A DNA stretch of 64,000 nt. Origin: an uncultured Bacteroidales bacterium (GTDB taxonomy: Bacteria > Bacteroidota > Bacteroidia > Bacteroidales > Tenuifilaceae). The notes under the pieces were generated by a model. The model was not told where the DNA came from and made no database searches. It saw only the letters and a program-made list of their open reading frames with translations. A program made the translations under genes and the position numbers. The stretch is taken from positions 16,565-80,564 of the forward strand of contig CALBBQ010000002.1 in NCBI GenBank assembly GCA_937926785.1, given 5' to 3'. Within the stretch, counting starts at the first letter, position 1. The number at the start of each line of letters is the position of its first letter. Positions 10,355 to 20,020 of the stretch are shown piece by piece.

Positions 10355-11296
10355 CTATTTATTCACCTGAAAAGTTTTATCGCCATTCTTTATGAAGGCC
10401 ACAATCTGGCGGGCGGCAGCTAAACCGGCATTGATGTTCGCCTCGGCAGTTTCGGCACCCATTTTCTTGGGGGTTGAGAACACACGGCCGGGGAATTTTT
10501 CAACCAGTTCGGCATGGCAGTCGGCCATGATGTCAGTGGCATACTTCAGGTCGGTACGTTCAGCGAGAACCTTTTTCAAACCTTCCTCATCTATCACCTC
10601 CTTGCGGGCAGTGTTTATGAGTGTGCCACCCTTGGGCATTTTGCTCAGCAAGTCGTAACCTATGGATTTTTTTGTTTTATCGTTGGCCGGGATGTGGAGC
10701 GAAACGTAGTTGCAGGTGCTATATAGCGCCTCGATGCTATCAACAACCTTGATTCCATCTTTCTCCATTGCAGTCCTATCGACAAACGGATCGAAAGCAT
10801 ACACCTCCATTCCAAAACCCTTACCGTACTTTGCTACCAGCTTACCAACATTTCCATAGGCGTGAATACCAAGTTTTTTACCGGCAATCTCGGTTCCGGT
10901 ACCAGGCTGGAACAGGTTTCGGGCCATGTAAATCATCATACCAATGGCTAGCTCCGCAACAGCATTCGAGTTTTGTCCTGGGGTGTTCATGGCCACCACA
11001 CCCTTTGCAGTGCATGCTGCTAAATCGAGGTTATCATAACCGGCACCTGCGCGAACTACAATCTTCAGGTTCTTTCCGGCATCAACAACCTCTTTGGTAA
11101 CCTTATCGCTACGCACGATAAGTGCATCAACGTCGGCAACGGCCTTTACCAGGTCGCTGGGGTCGGTGTACTTCTCCAGAAGAACCAGTTCAAAACCGGC
11201 ATCCTCAACAATTTTACGGATTCCATCCACGGCAACCTTAGCAAAAGGTTTCTCTGTGGCTACAAGTACTTTGGTCATTTTATTTAAGTTTAGCAA
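10355..11296 (-). CDS. serA: D-3-phosphoglycerate dehydrogenase / 2-hydroxyacid dehydrogenase
   Basis: VRAGAGYDNLDLAACTAKGVVAMNTPGQNSNAVAELA, HIPANDKTKKSIGYDLLSKMPKGGTLINTAR; adjacent to serC. Confidence 0.9.
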   Translation of the reverse strand: MLNLNKMTKVLVATEKPFAKVAVDGIRKIVEDAGFELVLLEKYTDPSDLVKAVADVDALIVRSDKVTKEVVDAGKNLKIVVRAGAGYDNLDLAACTAKGVVAMNTPGQNSNAVAELAIGMMIYMARNLFQPGTGTEIAGKKLGIHAYGNVGKLVAKYGKGFGMEVYAFDPFVDRTAMEKDGIKVVDSIEALYSTCNYVSLHIPANDKTKKSIGYDLLSKMPKGGTLINTARKEVIDEEGLKKVLAERTDLKYATDIMADCHAELVEKFPGRVFSTPKKMGAETAEANINAGLAAARQIVAFIKNGDKTFQVNK

Positions 11297-11371
11297 TTTG
11301 ACTTTGGGTTCAAAACCTTAACAGAATTGGAAGTAATTACTTCAAGAATGCACCTTTATACATAGAAAATG

Positions 11372-11397
11372 GGCTGGATAGTAACCTATCCAACCCA
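11372..11397 (-). terminator. hairpin/terminator downstream of serC
   Basis: gggctggatagtaacctatccaaccc stem-loop between serC and serA. Confidence 0.5.
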
Positions 11398-11410
11398 CCC
11401 ACAGATATAC

Positions 11411-12481
11411 TTAAGCATTCTGCTTTTCGAATTCCTTCATGCAATCAACAAGTGCCTGAACGCTTTCAATAGGAAGGGCATTGTAGGTTGAAGCGCGGAA
11501 ACCACCTACCGAACGGTGTCCCTTTATGCCAACCATTCCAGCTTTCTTGGCAAAGTCCATGAATGCCTCTTCCTTATCCTTATACTCTGGCTTCATTACA
11601 AAGCAGATATTCATGATGGAGCGCGCATCCTTCTCGGCTGTTCCCACAAACATCTTGCTGTTATCTATTGCATCGTAAAGCAGCTGAGCTTTTTTCTTGT
11701 TTATCTCGTTAATCTTCTCAACACCGCCAATGCTCTTAAGCCACTTTAGGGTTTCACGCATGGTATAAATGGCTCCGCAAGGAGGAGTGTTGAACATTGA
11801 ACCATCCTTAATGTGAGTGCGGTAATCGAGCATGGTTGGGATTTTGCGTTCAACCTTGCCCAGTATATCCTCACGGATAATCACAAAGGTAACTCCGGCA
11901 GGACCCACATTCTTTTGTGCGCCACCGTAAATCAGACCATACTTCTTAATATCAACCGGGCGGCTCATGATATCGGAGCTCATATCGGCCACCAGGGTTA
12001 CCGGCGAATCCATATCGTACTTGATCTCAGTGCCGTAAATGGTGTTGTTAGTGGTGATATGGAAGTAGTCAACATCGGTTGGAATGGAATAACCTTTTGG
12101 GATGTAGGTGTAGTTCTTGTCCGAGGAAGAAGCAACAGTTATGACCTCCCCAAAGAGTTTAGCCTCTTTGAGGGCTTTACTCGCCCATACTCCGGTGTCG
12201 AGGTAGGCTGCCTTTGTTTGTAGTAAATTGTAGGGTACCATGCAGAATTGAAGGCTGGCACCTCCACCCAGGAAAAGAATATGGTAGTTATCAGGAATAT
12301 GAAGCAACTCGCGCCAAAGAGCTTTGGTTTCCTCCATGATGGCTTCAAATTCCTTTGAACGGTGCGAGATGGTTAAGATAGACATGCCTATACCATCAAG
12401 ATCGAGCACAGCCTTGGCTGTGTTTTCCAGTGCTACATCGGGCAGGATGCAGGGGCCTGCATTAAAGTTATGCTTTTTCAT
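11411..12481 (-). CDS. serC: 3-phosphoserine/phosphohydroxythreonine transaminase
   Basis: [55 protein letters not shown]. Confidence 0.96.
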   Translation of the reverse strand: MKKHNFNAGPCILPDVALENTAKAVLDLDGIGMSILTISHRSKEFEAIMEETKALWRELLHIPDNYHILFLGGGASLQFCMVPYNLLQTKAAYLDTGVWASKALKEAKLFGEVITVASSSDKNYTYIPKGYSIPTDVDYFHITTNNTIYGTEIKYDMDSPVTLVADMSSDIMSRPVDIKKYGLIYGGAQKNVGPAGVTFVIIREDILGKVERKIPTMLDYRTHIKDGSMFNTPPCGAIYTMRETLKWLKSIGGVEKINEINKKKAQLLYDAIDNSKMFVGTAEKDARSIMNICFVMKPEYKDKEEAFMDFAKKAGMVGIKGHRSVGGFRASTYNALPIESVQALVDCMKEFEKQNA

Positions 12482-12626
12482 GGCGTCGAATGGTTTAAGT
12501 TTTCAACTTTAAAAATATGGATACGTCAAATTTCAAAGTTTTTTTTTAATTTTCCTAAATAGATGTTATCAAACAGGTTGATAAGGGGGCTTTTTAACAA
12601 TCGTTTGCAGTAGATGTGTACACCTT

Positions 12627-13340
12627 TTACACTAATGCGACTAGCTTGTCGCCCTTTAGAACCGGAATTACATCAGATACATCGGGTGTAAAGCAAAATT
12701 CTATCACATCGTCAAGGCCAAGTTTTTTGAGGCGGTGGCGTTGTGCTACCTTTTCAAGGTATCCGGGTAAATCACTTTTTGCTACCTGCCAAAGGTCAAT
12801 AGCAGCATGGGTTGAATCGCAGATGGTTTCGAATCGACCGCTTTCCAAAAGCCGTTGCGATAAAGCTCCGGCAAATATGGCATCCTCCAGACAAAACTTA
12901 CCTTTCCAACCCGCACACATAATGAGAATATCATGCGAACGCGCATAAAGGTAGCTTTGTATAGCCGAAATGTTTAGAAAAGAACCAATGATAACCTCCT
13001 GTGCATCTTTCCCCATGGTAATGGCATTTGTTCCGTTTGTGGTGCTATACACAATGGTTTTCCCCATTACCGTTTGCGGGGTGAAGTAGAAAGGTGAATT
13101 GCCAAAATCGGCAAAATCGAGCTTCTGTCCGTTTCGTTCGGCTACAACCAAAAACCCCTTTTGCTTGTATTCCTGGGCTTCATCGATACTTCGAACCGGA
13201 ATGATTTCTTTTACACCATTGTGAAACATGGTAGTAATTACCGTTGTAGCCCTGAGAATATCGACGACTACTACTATTTTCCCGTCCTTCTCAAAATGTT
13301 GGAAAAGGGTTGGCGAAAATGCTACTTCAATTCTTGGCAT
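12627..13340 (-). CDS. 2-phosphosulfolactate phosphatase family protein (ComB-like)
   Basis: VVVDILRATTVITT, GFLVVAERNGQKLDFADFGNSP, IVYSTTNGTNAI. Confidence 0.9.
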   Translation of the reverse strand: MPRIEVAFSPTLFQHFEKDGKIVVVVDILRATTVITTMFHNGVKEIIPVRSIDEAQEYKQKGFLVVAERNGQKLDFADFGNSPFYFTPQTVMGKTIVYSTTNGTNAITMGKDAQEVIIGSFLNISAIQSYLYARSHDILIMCAGWKGKFCLEDAIFAGALSQRLLESGRFETICDSTHAAIDLWQVAKSDLPGYLEKVAQRHRLKKLGLDDVIEFCFTPDVSDVIPVLKGDKLVALV

Positions 13341-13355
13341 GGCAAACTAAAATTT

Positions 13356-13380
13356 AAAAAAAGGGGGCATAGCCCCCTTT
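13356..13380 (-). terminator. terminator after gcvT
   Basis: aaaaaaagggggcatagcccccttt. Confidence 0.75.
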
Positions 13381-13384
13381 CGGT

Positions 13385-14494
13385 CTATACATTTGCTAGG
13401 TGAAATGGCGGCTTTACAATCTTTGCCTTAAGCTTTTTATCGCGAATTCCAATGTAAATTTCGTTACCCTCGTTCCAATGGCCTTTTTTAATATACCCCA
13501 TACCAATACCGCGCTTGCTCATAGGCGACATGGTTCCCGAGGTTACCTCGCCGATCTCGTTGCCCTGGGCATCGTAAATCAGGTAATGCTGACGGGGGAT
13601 ACCACGGTCAATCATCACAAAGCCTTTCAATCGGCGCTCGGTCCCTTCATTTTTATGTTTCTCCCAGATATCGCGGCTTATGAAGTTTTTACCAGGGACA
13701 AACTTGGTTATCCAACCCAGGCCAGCTTCGATAGCCGAGGTAGAATCGTTGATATCGTTCCCATAAAGACAGAAACCAACCTCAAGCCTTAATGTATCAC
13801 GAGCCCCCAAGCCAATGGGCTTAATACCATATTCAGCCCCAGCCTCAAAAACGGCTTTCCAAAGCTTATCGGCATCCTCGTTGGCACAGTAAATTTCGCA
13901 TCCACCTGCACCGGTATATCCAGTGGTAGAGAAAATCACTTCTTTAATACCGGCAAAAGGAATTTTCTTGAAAGTGTAGTACTCCATATCAACTATGTTC
14001 TCGGAGGTCAACTTTTGCATGGCTTTAAGAGCCAGAGGCCCTTGAATGGCAAGTTGAGCAATCTCATCAGATGCATTGTATAGCTCTTTTCCTGCGGTAA
14101 GACCAAATTTCTTACCCTGCTCACAAATCCAATTCCAGTCCTTTTCAATATTTGCAGCATTAATAACCAGCAGGTAGGTTTCAGCATTTACGCGGTAAAC
14201 CAGAAGATCATCAACTATTCCGCCCTTATCGTTTGGAAAGCAGCTGTACTGTACCTTTCCATCGAATAGCGCAGACACATCGTTGCTGGTAATGGTTTGT
14301 AAAAACTCAAGGGCTTTGGGACCTTTAACCCAAACCTCGCCCATGTGCGATACATCAAACACTCCTAACTTTTCACGTACAGTAATATGTTCATCGTTAA
14401 TACCGGAATACTCAATGGGCATGTTGTATCCGGCAAAGGGTGCCATACGGGCTCCGAGCTCTATATGGTACTTGGTAAATGGTGTATTTTTCAT
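13385..14494 (-). CDS. gcvT: glycine cleavage system aminomethyltransferase GcvT
   Basis: [66 protein letters not shown]. Confidence 0.97.
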   Translation of the reverse strand: MKNTPFTKYHIELGARMAPFAGYNMPIEYSGINDEHITVREKLGVFDVSHMGEVWVKGPKALEFLQTITSNDVSALFDGKVQYSCFPNDKGGIVDDLLVYRVNAETYLLVINAANIEKDWNWICEQGKKFGLTAGKELYNASDEIAQLAIQGPLALKAMQKLTSENIVDMEYYTFKKIPFAGIKEVIFSTTGYTGAGGCEIYCANEDADKLWKAVFEAGAEYGIKPIGLGARDTLRLEVGFCLYGNDINDSTSAIEAGLGWITKFVPGKNFISRDIWEKHKNEGTERRLKGFVMIDRGIPRQHYLIYDAQGNEIGEVTSGTMSPMSKRGIGMGYIKKGHWNEGNEIYIGIRDKKLKAKIVKPPFHLANV

Positions 14495-14653
14495 GATTTT
14501 AATGTTGTTTAAACAATTGTTAGGTAGTGCAAATCTATCATTTTTATTTGTTTCTGTTTTCCAAAACCGTTTTCGAAATAAACTTTTGCGCTTATGTTTT
14601 TTAACATAACATATTTTTTATTACATTTGGGAAAAGCGCAAACTGGTTTTCCA

Positions 14654-15016
14654 ATGTCAGCCGATCAGGTAACTCACCATGTAAACCTCAGCTTTCTGAA
14701 AGAAATATCGGAAGGTAGCAACGATTTAATGCGCGATCTTATTAACATGTTCATCAATCAGGTTCCCACCTTCTGCGAACAGATGGATGCTTACCTGAAA
14801 AACGAGGACTACTGCACCCTTGCCAAGTTAGCCCATAAGATCAAAAACTCAGTGGCCATGATGGGTATTGAAGAGCTTACCATTGACATGAAGAACCTTG
14901 AAACCCTTTGCAATACCAAACCCAATTTCAAGGAAATTGAAACCATGGTAAACCGTTTTAAAAGCATATCGGCCGAAGCAAGCGATGAGCTTAGAATAAT
15001 CCTTGAAACATTGTAA
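14654..15016 (+). CDS. stand-alone Hpt (histidine phosphotransfer) domain protein
   Basis: LAKLAHKIKNSVAMMGIEEL carries the Hpt phospho-His motif; likely start MSADQV at 14654 rather than the track start 14594. Confidence 0.85.
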   Translation: MSADQVTHHVNLSFLKEISEGSNDLMRDLINMFINQVPTFCEQMDAYLKNEDYCTLAKLAHKIKNSVAMMGIEELTIDMKNLETLCNTKPNFKEIETMVNRFKSISAEASDELRIILETL

Positions 15017-15041
15017 AGTAAAACTTTAAAAAATACACAAT

Positions 15042-15374
15042 ATGATTGATGTTGAAAAAATTAACGATGTGATGGTGATTTCGTTTAACAACGATAGCAA
15101 GTTAAACGTAACCGTTACCCAAAAGATCAAGACAGAAATAATTAAGGTGATTACCCCTAACTCTAAAATTGCGCTAAACCTTAGCGGGATAAGCTATATT
15201 GATAGTACGGGCTTTGGCATGTTGCTTTCAATTTTAAGGCACTGCAAGAACTCTAACGCTTCGCTCAAGCTCTGTAACATCAGCCCCGAAGTAATGGAAC
15301 TCATCAAGTTGCTTCAGCTACAAACCGTTTTTGATATCAGGGATAGCGTTGACGACTGTGTGAAAAGTTTTTAG
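15042..15374 (+). CDS. STAS domain anti-sigma factor antagonist
   Basis: IALNLSGISYIDSTGFGMLLSILRHCKN; DSTG phospho-Ser motif. Confidence 0.9.
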   Translation: MIDVEKINDVMVISFNNDSKLNVTVTQKIKTEIIKVITPNSKIALNLSGISYIDSTGFGMLLSILRHCKNSNASLKLCNISPEVMELIKLLQLQTVFDIRDSVDDCVKSF

Positions 15375-15394
15375 CAAGCAAGTTTAAAAATCAC

Positions 15395-15423
15395 AAAAAG
15401 CCACGCACGTTCGTGGCTTTTTT
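15395..15423 (+). terminator. terminator after the Hpt-STAS pair
   Basis: acaaaaagccacgcacgttcgtggctttt. Confidence 0.8.
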
Positions 15424-15488
15424 ATTTTTTAGTAAACCTTTAACATTCAAAATAATCTATAATATAACTAACCTAAACTAAAAAGTTT

Positions 15489-18074
15489 ATGAGAACTTTG
15501 CTCATCACTATTACAATTACGGTTCTATGGTTATTTAACACAGCTGCGCAAAGCGTTACTTCTCCGGAACAATTCTTTGGCTTTACACCCGGTGCCGATA
15601 GAATGCTGTTCAAGTACGATCAACTTGTTGAGTATCTCAAAAAGGTGGAAGCACAAAATCCCATGGTTAAACTCGAAACGATTGGGAAAACAGCATTCGG
15701 CAAGAATATGTACGCCATATTCATAAGTACACCACAAAATATTAGCCGGCTTAACACGCTTAAGGAGATAAACAAGGAGCTTGCTTTGAACTACCGGCTA
15801 ACCCCCGATGAGCTCAACGCTAAAGTAGCGGAAGGGAAAGTTTTTGTGATGGCAACCCTATCGATGCACTCCACGGAAGTGGGTCCTACTCAGGCTTTAC
15901 CGTCTATTGTGTATAAACTTGTTACCGATAAAACCACCCATGTTGCCCTGAACAACGTGGTTTACATGGCCGTAGTTTGCCATAACCCCGATGGAATGGA
16001 CATGATTGTTGATTACTATAACCAGTACAAGGGAACAAAGTACGAGGGAGGCCCCATGCCCCAGCTTTACCACAAGTATGTAGGTCACGATAACAATCGC
16101 GATTTTATTACGCTGACCCAACCCGAAACAAAAGCCATCTCTCGGTTAACCAGCCAGGAATGGTTTCCGCAAGTTATGGTGGAGAAACACCAGATGGGCC
16201 TCACAGGCCCACGGTACTTTGTACCACCCTACCACGACCCCATTGCCCAAAACGTGGATGCTGAACTATACGCTTGGGCAAACCTGTTTGGACAGAACAT
16301 GCTAAACGATCTTACCTCGAAAGGTTTTACAGGCGTAAGCCAGCAAAATCTTTTCGACAACTACTGGCCCGGTTCTACTGAAACCTGCCTATGGAAAAAC
16401 GTTATCAGCATGCTAACCGAGGGAGCCAGCGCCAGAGTTGCCACACCCGTTTATATTGAGCCCACCGAATTAACCGGAACCTCAAAGGGATTAGTTGAAT
16501 ATAAAAAAGGAGTCAACATGCTCTCCCCCTGGCCTGGTGGATGGTGGAAACTTTCCGATATTGTCGCACTCGAGATTGAATCCACCCTCTCCATGATTCA
16601 GACAGCCAGCTTCTACAAGGAAAGAATTCTCAGATTTAGAAATGAAATCGGTAAAAAACAGGTTAACCTGGGTAAAACGTCTGCGCCATTTTTCTTTATC
16701 CTACCCAAAGCACAAAAAGATGAAAGCGAGCTGGTTTCGCTGGTGAACCTGCTCCAGGAGCATGGGGTGATTGTTTATCAACTTAAACAAGACATAACCA
16801 TCCAAAACACCAACTATTGCAAGGGCGATATTGTGATTCCACTTGCACAACCCTTCAGAATGTTTATTAAGGAAGTGATGGAACCTCAAGAATTTCCTGA
16901 ACGAAGATTAGCTAAGGATGGCAATATACTGGAGCCTTATGATATTACTAGTTGGTCGCTACCGCTGCATAAGGGGTTGAGCTGCCACACCATAAACACT
17001 AACGGTATCGACATTAGCCAGCTTGAGCAGGTATCATCGGGCTATACCCTGAATAGCTCAAGCCTGCCGGAGAAGGGCTTTGCCGTTTTACCATCAACCA
17101 TAAACCAGTCCTACGAAATCGCGTTCAAATGCTTAAGGCAGGGGTTGCCGGTTGAACGAACAAGCCAGAATACTTTTATTGATAATTGGGAAGTTCCGGC
17201 TGGAAGTTTTCTGATACCACTAAATAAAACCTCAAAGCCTATAATTGGCAGTGCTGTTTTCAGCTACCCTTTTACCGAAAGCAAACCTACCGCCACATTC
17301 AGCACTAAACTTCCTCGCATAGCGTTGCTCGAGTCTCAAATCCAAAGTATGGATGCTGGCTGGACCCGTTATGTGTTGGATACCTACGGAGTACCCTATA
17401 CCCTGGTTACCCCTCCTCAAATACTGGAAGGTAATCTGCTTACCAAGTACGATGTGATTGTTATCCCCAACACCAGCGCATCGCTGCTAAAGGACGGCAA
17501 AATGAAACGGGATGGGCAAACCATTCCGCTTACCTATCCCGACACCTATACAAAAAGTCTCGGATCAAAGGGGATGGAAATTCTAATGGAGTTCATACAA
17601 AACGGGGGTACTATCATAGCCTGGGAGCAGGCATCGGAACTCTTTGAAGGACCGATGACCCTGAAACAAGGCAATGATACCGAAGAATTCCTGTTCCCCT
17701 TCAGAAACAAAGCTAAAGATCTACAGAAAAGTGGCTTTACCTGTCCGGGTTCATTCGTGAACCTGAAGTTAAACCCGTTACCTCCTTTTACTTATGGGTA
17801 TGATGACGATATGGGTGTATTTATTCGGGATGGGCATATCTTTGAAACACAGGTTCCCGTGTTAGATATGGATCGCAGAATAGTTGGGTATTTCGCCGAA
17901 CGTAATAAACTGCTCAGCGGTTACCTCAAAGGTGATGAGCTCATTGAAGGAAAATCGGCCGCCATATGGATTAAGAAAGGGAAGGGCCAACTTTTGATTC
18001 TGGGCTTCAGCCCGGTCTTCAGGGCTTCAGTGCCATCGAACTATAAGTTGCTGTTCAATGCTTTACTTCAATAA
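15489..18074 (+). CDS. M14 family zinc carboxypeptidase-like exported protein
   Basis: FGKNMYAIFIS, HSTEVGPTQ, HNPDGMDMIVDYYN, GHDNNRDFITLTQPET. Confidence 0.88.
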   Translation: MRTLLITITITVLWLFNTAAQSVTSPEQFFGFTPGADRMLFKYDQLVEYLKKVEAQNPMVKLETIGKTAFGKNMYAIFISTPQNISRLNTLKEINKELALNYRLTPDELNAKVAEGKVFVMATLSMHSTEVGPTQALPSIVYKLVTDKTTHVALNNVVYMAVVCHNPDGMDMIVDYYNQYKGTKYEGGPMPQLYHKYVGHDNNRDFITLTQPETKAISRLTSQEWFPQVMVEKHQMGLTGPRYFVPPYHDPIAQNVDAELYAWANLFGQNMLNDLTSKGFTGVSQQNLFDNYWPGSTETCLWKNVISMLTEGASARVATPVYIEPTELTGTSKGLVEYKKGVNMLSPWPGGWWKLSDIVALEIESTLSMIQTASFYKERILRFRNEIGKKQVNLGKTSAPFFFILPKAQKDESELVSLVNLLQEHGVIVYQLKQDITIQNTNYCKGDIVIPLAQPFRMFIKEVMEPQEFPERRLAKDGNILEPYDITSWSLPLHKGLSCHTINTNGIDISQLEQVSSGYTLNSSSLPEKGFAVLPSTINQSYEIAFKCLRQGLPVERTSQNTFIDNWEVPAGSFLIPLNKTSKPIIGSAVFSYPFTESKPTATFSTKLPRIALLESQIQSMDAGWTRYVLDTYGVPYTLVTPPQILEGNLLTKYDVIVIPNTSASLLKDGKMKRDGQTIPLTYPDTYTKSLGSKGMEILMEFIQNGGTIIAWEQASELFEGPMTLKQGNDTEEFLFPFRNKAKDLQKSGFTCPGSFVNLKLNPLPPFTYGYDDDMGVFIRDGHIFETQVPVLDMDRRIVGYFAERNKLLSGYLKGDELIEGKSAAIWIKKGKGQLLILGFSPVFRASVPSNYKLLFNALLQ

Positions 18075-18092
18075 CAAACCTTACAAACTGGA

Positions 18093-18119
18093 AAAAGGGG
18101 GTAACCGACCCCCTTTTTT
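18093..18119 (+). terminator. terminator after the M14 peptidase gene
   Basis: aaaaagggggtaaccgacccccttttt. Confidence 0.8.
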
Positions 18120-18182
18120 CATATCCGATAGAATAAAACAAGTTTTACTTCAGTAAAAAGCCCGAGAGGGACACCTTACAAT

Positions 18183-19586
18183 CTATCCCACTATAATAAA
18201 GTAGGTTAGAATCCCTGAAAAATAACCGATAAGCGCTAATAAGCTAATACGCTTAGCGTACCACATGAAATCAATTTTCTCGAGCCCCATCACAGCAACT
18301 CCTGCAGCAGAACCTATGATGAGTATACTTCCGCCAGTGCCTGCACAGTATGCCAGAAGGTTCCAGAAACTACCATCAACCGCATAGTTGGCTAAGCTAC
18401 CAGCAGCCTGAGTAACCGGAACAGCCTCATGCATCCCCATTGCACCTGCTACCAGTGGCACGTTATCTACTATTGAAGAGAGTACTCCAATTAGAATATT
18501 AGGTGGATATGGGCTTGCGAACGATTTGTCGAGCCACTGCGATAGTAAAGTCAAATGTCCGGCAGTTTGAAGGGCATCTACGGCCATCAGAATACCCAGG
18601 AAAAACAGAATTGTTGGAACATCAACATTCTTAATAACACGGGAAACCGTTCTTTTTTCCTTTTCGTCCATTTCGTGTTTCCGGTGATACATAAGTTCCG
18701 TAAAAATCCACAGCAACGATAAGCCCAAAAGCATGCCCATGAACGGCGGAAGATGAGTAACTACCTTGAAAACCGGAGTGAAGAGCAGGGCACCAACACC
18801 TAACACAAAAATTACATGTCGCTCCCTTCGGGTTGCTGGTGCTGCAGAATGCGATTTTTCAAGCAAATGCTTCTCGCTCTCGGGGAAATCACCCTTTAAG
18901 AAAAAGGATAGTAAAGACAGTGGTACGAGAAGACTCACTAAACTCGGAAGAAAAAGTTTAGGGATTATACCCCCTGTTGTGATATTGCCCTTTATCCAGA
19001 GCATGATGGTAGTTACATCGCCAATGGGCGACCACGCCCCTCCTGCGTTAGCAGCAACAATGACCATTCCAGCGTATAGCCAGCGCTCATGCTTGTCGTC
19101 AATTAGCTTACGAAGCAAAGCAACCATGACGATAGATGTGGTGAGGTTATCCAGAATAGCTGACATGAAAAAAGTGATGATTGAAATCACCCAAAGCAGC
19201 TTCACACGGCTACGAGTTCTAATCCTGTTTGTAATGATTTTAAACCCACCATGTTGGTCAACTATCTCAACTATAGTCATGGCTCCCATCAAGAAAAATA
19301 GGATTTCGGCTATCTCGCCTAAGAATTCAAGCACCTGACTATCCACTACAAACTTAACATACCGCTCTATCCCCTGCGAGTTCAGTAAATCAGGATTACA
19401 ACCCAGGAATTCCCGGAACTTTTCGTTCAGGCCATTCCCCAGAATTCCCTGAGCATCAATCATTAGCATAACCCATAGCCCAACTCCCAATAATAGTGCC
19501 GTAGCAGCTTTATTAACTTTTATGCTATGTTCGAGGGCTATGGCTACATAGCCCAGAACAAAAAACAAGATCATCAGGTAAAACAT
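18183..19586 (-). CDS. nhaD: NhaD-type Na+/H+ antiporter
   Basis: VMLMIDAQGILG, SAILDNLTTSIVMVALLRKLIDD, AANAGGAWSPIGDVTTIMLWI, LSSIVDNVPLVAGAMGM. Confidence 0.92.
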   Translation of the reverse strand: MFYLMILFFVLGYVAIALEHSIKVNKAATALLLGVGLWVMLMIDAQGILGNGLNEKFREFLGCNPDLLNSQGIERYVKFVVDSQVLEFLGEIAEILFFLMGAMTIVEIVDQHGGFKIITNRIRTRSRVKLLWVISIITFFMSAILDNLTTSIVMVALLRKLIDDKHERWLYAGMVIVAANAGGAWSPIGDVTTIMLWIKGNITTGGIIPKLFLPSLVSLLVPLSLLSFFLKGDFPESEKHLLEKSHSAAPATRRERHVIFVLGVGALLFTPVFKVVTHLPPFMGMLLGLSLLWIFTELMYHRKHEMDEKEKRTVSRVIKNVDVPTILFFLGILMAVDALQTAGHLTLLSQWLDKSFASPYPPNILIGVLSSIVDNVPLVAGAMGMHEAVPVTQAAGSLANYAVDGSFWNLLAYCAGTGGSILIIGSAAGVAVMGLEKIDFMWYAKRISLLALIGYFSGILTYFIIVG

Positions 19587-19662
19587 GATGTGGCTTTTTT
19601 AAAATTTGTCGCAAAAGAAAGAAAAAGTTCAATACATTGATTAATTTAGATGTTTTAATTTG

Positions 19663-19680
19663 TTGTTAATTATTTAACAA
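19663..19680. promoter_or_regulatory. perfect TTGTTAA-N4-TTAACAA palindrome (Rex-like operator) upstream of nhaD
   Basis: ttgttaattatttaacaa, extended to 8-bp arms by flanking g/c; 77-94 bp upstream of the nhaD start. Confidence 0.55.
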
Positions 19681-19763
19681 CTATTATAACATTCAATTTC
19701 AAAACGATATGGTTTCATGAGAAAAATAGGCCTTAGAACTAAACCATTTCTTTTTTCCTCAGT

Positions 19764-19967
19764 ATGACATTAATAAACCCAAAAGGGTTTCTGCAGGCCA
19801 TCTCGGAAAAAATGCAGTGGTTTGCCGATGCCAAACTTGGTATATTCATTCACTGGGGTATATACTCCCTGGGCAACACATCGGAGTCGTGGGCATTTCA
19901 CAATAAGCAGGTAGCTCATCCCGATTACATGGCTCAAATCAACAAGTTCAGGGCAAGTAGCGCTTAA
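19764..19967 (+). pseudogene. N-terminal remnant of a GH29 alpha-L-fucosidase
   Basis: 67 aa ORF: MQWFADAKLGIFIHWGIYSLGNTSESWAFHNKQVAHPDYMAQINKF, then a stop; only the N-terminal family motif is present. Confidence 0.75.
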
Positions 19968-19977
19968 CTAAAAAAAA

Positions 19978-20001
19978 GTACCGCCTGATTGGGGCGGTAC
20001 C
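19978..20001. terminator. bidirectional hairpin between the fucosidase remnant and the outer membrane protein gene
   Basis: gtaccgcctgattggggcggtacc. Confidence 0.55.
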
Positions 20002-20020
20002 ATCAGCATAAACAACTATA

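Noticed and set aside
14503-14520. TTGTTTAAACAATTGTTAG palindrome upstream of gcvT, considered as a Rex-like site
   Set aside because: The dyad spacing is wrong (contiguous TTGTTTAAACAA) and does not match TTGTTA-N6-TAACA.
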